DNA of 8,865 nucleotides, from positions 1 through 8,865 of the forward strand of contig CAKSHT010000094.1 of the NCBI GenBank assembly GCA_934457235.1. Direction: 5' to 3'. This stretch comes from an uncultured Oscillospiraceae bacterium. Its GTDB lineage: Bacteria > Bacillota > Clostridia > Oscillospirales > Ruminococcaceae. Both the position numbers and the translations under genes were made by a program. Under the pieces are notes generated by a model. The model ran no database searches, had not been told where the DNA came from, and saw nothing but the letters and a program-made list of their open reading frames with translations. This document shows positions 6,363 to 8,865 of this stretch, piece after piece; position 1 is the first letter of the stretch, and every line of letters starts with the position of its first letter.

Positions 6363-6560
6363 ATGGAACTTGACCTGATATTCAAAATCGCGGCGGTGGG
6401 CATAATCGTGGCAGTCCTGAACCAGATACTCAAAAAGACCGACCACGACGAGCAGGCGATGATGCTTACCGTCGCCGGTCTGGTGATCGTGCTGATGATG
6501 ATAATTCCGGCGATAAATGAGCTTTTCAACACGATAAAATCCGTGTTCGGTTTGTGGTGA
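6363..6560 (+). CDS. spoIIIAC: Stage III sporulation protein AC
   Basis: This 65-residue, two-helix membrane protein is a small core component of the SpoIIIA complex, usually compared with export-apparatus components of secretion systems. Hydrophobic segments lie at about 6-22 (IFKIAAVGIIVAVLNQI) and 33-49 (MMLTVAGLVIVLMMIIP). They are joined by the polar KKTDHDEQ loop, where the family normally has a charged GR/KxE(Y/Q)A element. The C-terminus is FNTIKSVFGLW. Size matches the B. subtilis protein (about 68 residues). AGGGG at 6351-6355 is 7 bases before the ATG, and the gene starts 10 bases after spoIIIAB. Confidence 0.94.
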   Translation: MELDLIFKIAAVGIIVAVLNQILKKTDHDEQAMMLTVAGLVIVLMMIIPAINELFNTIKSVFGLW

Positions 6561-6563
6561 GCT

Positions 6564-6950
6564 ATGGATATAACGTCACTTGTAGGAGTTGCAGTGCTTT
6601 CAGCGGTGCTGTGTGTTATCGTCCGTCAGTACAAGCCGGAGATGGCGCTTGGCGTGAGCATCGCGTGTGGAATACTCATCATGTGCGCGGTGATATCAAT
6701 GCTGGCTCCGGCTGCGGAGCTGATATCGCGGCTCACCGGAAGCGCAGGACTTGACGGGGGATACTCCCGCACGCTGTTCAAGGCGCTTGCAGTATGCTAT
6801 ATAACGCAGCTCGGTTCGGACTGCTGCAAGGACGCCGGAGAAAGCGCCATTGCCGGGAAAATAGAGCTTGCCGGAAAGGCGGCGGTCGTGGTGATATCGC
6901 TTCCGGTGTTTTCATCGCTGGCCGAGGTAGTTACAAAGCTCGTAAGCTGA
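6564..6950 (+). CDS. spoIIIAD: Stage III sporulation protein AD
   Basis: This 128-residue membrane protein of the SpoIIIA channel is similar in size to the B. subtilis protein (about 133). Hydrophobic segments are at about 5-19, 28-49 and 108-122. The most diagnostic part is the C-terminal half: LFKALAVCYITQLGSDCCKD followed by AGESAIAGKIELAGKAAVVV, a highly conserved family block. The start lies 3 bases after the spoIIIAC stop. The only binding site is a weak GGTGA overlapping that stop, so expression probably depends on translational coupling to spoIIIAC, which fits a fixed ratio of the two small subunits. Confidence 0.94.
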   Translation: MDITSLVGVAVLSAVLCVIVRQYKPEMALGVSIACGILIMCAVISMLAPAAELISRLTGSAGLDGGYSRTLFKALAVCYITQLGSDCCKDAGESAIAGKIELAGKAAVVVISLPVFSSLAEVVTKLVS

Positions 6951-6967
6951 AAGGGAGAGGACGGAAA

Positions 6968-8068
6968 ATGCAGCATGTCATTCTGCTTGTGGCGAAGCTT
7001 ATGCTGATATGCGCGGCGGGGCTGTTCCTGTGCGGAATGTCGTCAGACCCCGTCGGAGCCATTGAGGACGCAGTGCCGCCGGAGGCCTCTGAGATTCTGG
7101 ACGGAGCCGGGATAACTCCGGAGAACAACGGCGCGGCTTCCCTTACGGTGGACGGAGTTCTCTCATGGCTGTGGCAGTTCTGTCTGGACAGGCTCACCGA
7201 GCCGGTAAGGCTTCTGGCGGCGCTGTGCGGGATAGTGCTTCTCAGCGCCCTGGCAAAGAGCGCCGGGGACGGGTCCGGTAACATGTCCGGGGTATTTTCA
7301 GCGGTTGGAGTACTGGCGGGAGCCGGCATGACCGCTGCGGCTGTTTCAGACGCGCTGACCCATACGCTGAACGTCTTGCAGGCGGCTTCGGAGTTCATGC
7401 TGGTATTTGTGCCGCTTTACGCCGGGGTGATCGCGGTGATGGGAAAGGCGGCTGCTGCTTCTGCCGTAAACACGGTAACTCTGGGAGCAGCGCAGCTTTT
7501 TTCACAGCTGGCGGTGAACTTCCTGGCGCCGGTCTGCGGGACCGTCATGGGACTTTCCGTCACTGGCGCTGTCCACCCGGAGCTTAATATCTCGAAGCTG
7601 GCGGAGTTTATCAAAAAGGCGTCCGTATGGGGACTGAGCCTGCTTATGACGGTGTTCATGAGTATTCTGTCAGCGCAGACGTTCGTGAATAACGCCGCGG
7701 ACAGTGTGCTTATTCGAACGGCTAAGTTTGCGGTATCCAACGGAGTTCCGATAGTAGGCGGCACGATATCCGACGCGGTCAATACTGTAAGTGCAAGTCT
7801 TTCGCTTCTGCACAGCGGCATCGGGACTTACGGCATAGTCGCGGTGGCGGTTATGATACTTCCGCCGCTGATGACCGTCGTGCTGTACCGCCTTGCTCTC
7901 TCCGCTGCGGAAGCGGTCGGCGGGGTTTTCGGAATAAAGGAGCTTGAGGAGCTGTTCCGCGCCGCGGGATGGGTCATGTCCATAATCATGGCGGTGATCG
8001 TGTGCTTCCTGCTGCTGAATACTATCTCGGCGGTGATCATGCTGGCGATAGGCAGCGGCACGGCGTGA
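6968..8068 (+). CDS. spoIIIAE: Stage III sporulation protein AE
   Basis: This 366-residue polytopic membrane protein is the largest membrane subunit of the mother cell-forespore channel. It opens with a signal-like helix (VILLVAKLMLICAAGLFLCG), then an exported acidic loop (about 25-60) and several membrane helices through the rest. The family hallmark is at about 240-275: NNAADSVLIRTAKFAVSNGV followed by PIVGGTISDAVNTV. The C-terminus ends in a strong helix pair (WVMSIIMAVIVCFLLLNTI). It is a little shorter than the B. subtilis protein (about 399). The frame is open upstream to 6794, but ATG 6968 is chosen because AGGGAGAGG (6952-6960) lies 7 bases before it, it begins a proper signal sequence, and an earlier start would overlap spoIIIAD. 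The gap to spoIIIAD is 17 bases. Confidence 0.95.
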   Translation: MQHVILLVAKLMLICAAGLFLCGMSSDPVGAIEDAVPPEASEILDGAGITPENNGAASLTVDGVLSWLWQFCLDRLTEPVRLLAALCGIVLLSALAKSAGDGSGNMSGVFSAVGVLAGAGMTAAAVSDALTHTLNVLQAASEFMLVFVPLYAGVIAVMGKAAAASAVNTVTLGAAQLFSQLAVNFLAPVCGTVMGLSVTGAVHPELNISKLAEFIKKASVWGLSLLMTVFMSILSAQTFVNNAADSVLIRTAKFAVSNGVPIVGGTISDAVNTVSASLSLLHSGIGTYGIVAVAVMILPPLMTVVLYRLALSAAEAVGGVFGIKELEELFRAAGWVMSIIMAVIVCFLLLNTISAVIMLAIGSGTA

Positions 8069-8077
8069 GGAGGGAGT

Positions 8078-8545
8078 ATGCAGTTTCTTTCAACAGTGTG
8101 CATGGCGGCGATAGCTTCCGCGCTGTTCCGGCTGCTCGTCCCGGAGAACCGCTTTTCAAAGCAGATATCGCTTCTGGTGGCGGCGCTGTTCCTGCTGGCG
8201 GGAATAAACGCCGTGAAATCCGCAGACTTCAGCATCGACAAAACGCAGTACAGCTATGAAGCGGACGCTGATTACATCGGATTCTCCGGCGACATCAACA
8301 AGGAACTTCAGAAGAAGATATGCAGTGAAATGTCGGACAAGCTTTATTCGCTGCTGAATTCTGCCGGGATATATCCTGATGAAATTCATGTTATCGTTAA
8401 TATTTCGGGATTGTACAGCATATCTATTACACAGGTGAAGCTTGTATTCAGTGAAGTCCAGCGCTCGGCGGCAGAAGCGGCGGAGGAGCTGCTTTCACAG
8501 GAGCTTCCGCCCGAAATAAAGGTAACTTCCGTAATTGAGGGGTGA
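8078..8545 (+). CDS. spoIIIAF: Stage III sporulation protein AF
   Basis: This 155-residue protein has two N-terminal membrane helices (about 3-20 and 31-47, QISLLVAALFLLAGINAV). A soluble domain follows that in this family has the ring-building fold shared with type III secretion and flagellar basal-body proteins. The soluble part contains KKICSEMSDKLYSLLNSAGI, a strand IHVIVNIS and a C-terminal PPEIKVTSVIEG. It is clearly shorter than B. subtilis SpoIIIAF (about 206 residues); the linker between membrane part and domain appears reduced. AGGAGG (8068-8073) precedes ATG 8078 by only 4 bases. The stretch coding for the domain core (8341-8460) is markedly AT-rich compared with its neighbours. 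Identity rests on topology, size class and position between AE and AG. Confidence 0.9.
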   Translation: MQFLSTVCMAAIASALFRLLVPENRFSKQISLLVAALFLLAGINAVKSADFSIDKTQYSYEADADYIGFSGDINKELQKKICSEMSDKLYSLLNSAGIYPDEIHVIVNISGLYSISITQVKLVFSEVQRSAAEAAEELLSQELPPEIKVTSVIEG

Positions 8546-8549
8546 TAAG

Positions 8550-8865
8550 ATGGAACGCCTGACAGGGCGGTTGAGCGGATTTGTGACGAAGCTTGGCGAC
8601 GGCGGCTGGCGCAGGATAGTCATTATTGCCGGGATAGCCGCGATAGTTCTTCTGTTTATCAGTACGCTCACTCCGAAAAGCGAGCCGCAGCAGACCGCGC
8701 AGTTCTCTGCGGAGGATACCGCGAAGCTCGAACGGGAACTGGAACAGCGTCTGACCGACATTATCTCCGAGATAGACGGAGTAACCTCACCGAAAGTAAT
8801 GGTGACGCTTGAGTGCACCAGTCAGAAGGTATTCGCCGAGGAGAGCAAGACTCGCAGCGGCTCTG
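8550..8865 (+). CDS. spoIIIAG: Stage III sporulation protein AG (3' truncated by window end)
   Basis: The first 105 residues are present before the sequence ends; the B. subtilis protein is about 229 residues. It has a short cytoplasmic basic N-terminus, one membrane helix (about 23-40, IVIIAGIAAIVLLFISTL), a Gln/Ser linker, and the start of the ring-building domain: LEQRLTDIISEIDGVTSPKV, then MVTLE (residues 64-88). SpoIIIAG is known to form a large ring in the intermembrane space, similar to the FliF/EscJ family. GAGGGG (8537-8542) is 7 bases before ATG 8550 and the spoIIIAF stop lies inside that spacing, so the two genes are tightly coupled. Truncation is due only to the window edge. Confidence 0.93.
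   Translation, partial: MERLTGRLSGFVTKLGDGGWRRIVIIAGIAAIVLLFISTLTPKSEPQQTAQFSAEDTAKLERELEQRLTDIISEIDGVTSPKVMVTLECTSQKVFAEESKTRSGS

Noticed and set aside
6794..6967. N-terminal extension of the SpoIIIAE frame
   Set aside because: The extension overlaps the conserved C-terminal half of spoIIIAD, reads as Arg/Gly-rich shadow sequence, and lies upstream of the clear Shine-Dalgarno and signal sequence at 6968.
7969..8259. 96-residue + strand open frame bridging spoIIIAE and spoIIIAF
   Set aside because: It is out of frame with two well-supported genes, and its His/Gly/Arg-rich product is typical of a shadow frame.

Overview
The window looks like chromosomal DNA of a spore-forming anaerobe of the class Clostridia, most likely a Ruminococcus-like member of the Oscillospiraceae. 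This rests on a nearly complete spoIIIA sporulation operon, a sigma-E-type promoter, strong Gram-positive Shine-Dalgarno sites and moderately high GC. The genus is inference. Every convincing gene lies on the + strand, and there is no sign of phage, transposon, CRISPR, tRNA or rRNA.

Left part (1-4943). The 3' end of an unidentified gene (1-182) comes first. It is followed by a tiny secreted CAP/SCP-type ORF (247-468) that keeps a signal peptide and the two ends of a CAP domain but has lost its middle. Its best start is an ATA codon, so I treat it as a decayed or internally deleted gene. Next are a membrane-anchored SPFH/prohibitin-like protein (490-1404), a perfect-looking stem-loop without a U-tract (1414-1446), a PcrA/UvrD-type DNA helicase starting at TTG (1472-3823), and a GT4 glycosyltransferase resembling the streptococcal glycolipid synthase CpoA/LafB (3847-4884). 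The helicase and glycosyltransferase genes are 23 bases apart and are probably co-transcribed. A strong intrinsic terminator (4912-4943) closes this block.

Right part (4954-8865). A promoter closely matching the sigma-E consensus sits just after the terminator and drives spoIIIAA-AB-AC-AD-AE-AF-AG. The genes overlap or are separated by at most 17 bases, and spoIIIAG runs off the window. Together with SpoIIQ and SpoIIIAH (not in view), the products build the mother-cell channel ('feeding tube') spanning the septum around the forespore. AA is the cytoplasmic ATPase, AB to AE are membrane platform and export-like components, and AF and AG are ring-forming proteins.

I see no clearly undescribed multi-gene system. 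The points most worth a second look are the miniature CAP ORF with its ATA start, the sigma-E promoter that fixes the spoIIIAA start, the insertion in the helicase between motifs I and Ia, and the unusual stem-loop before the helicase.
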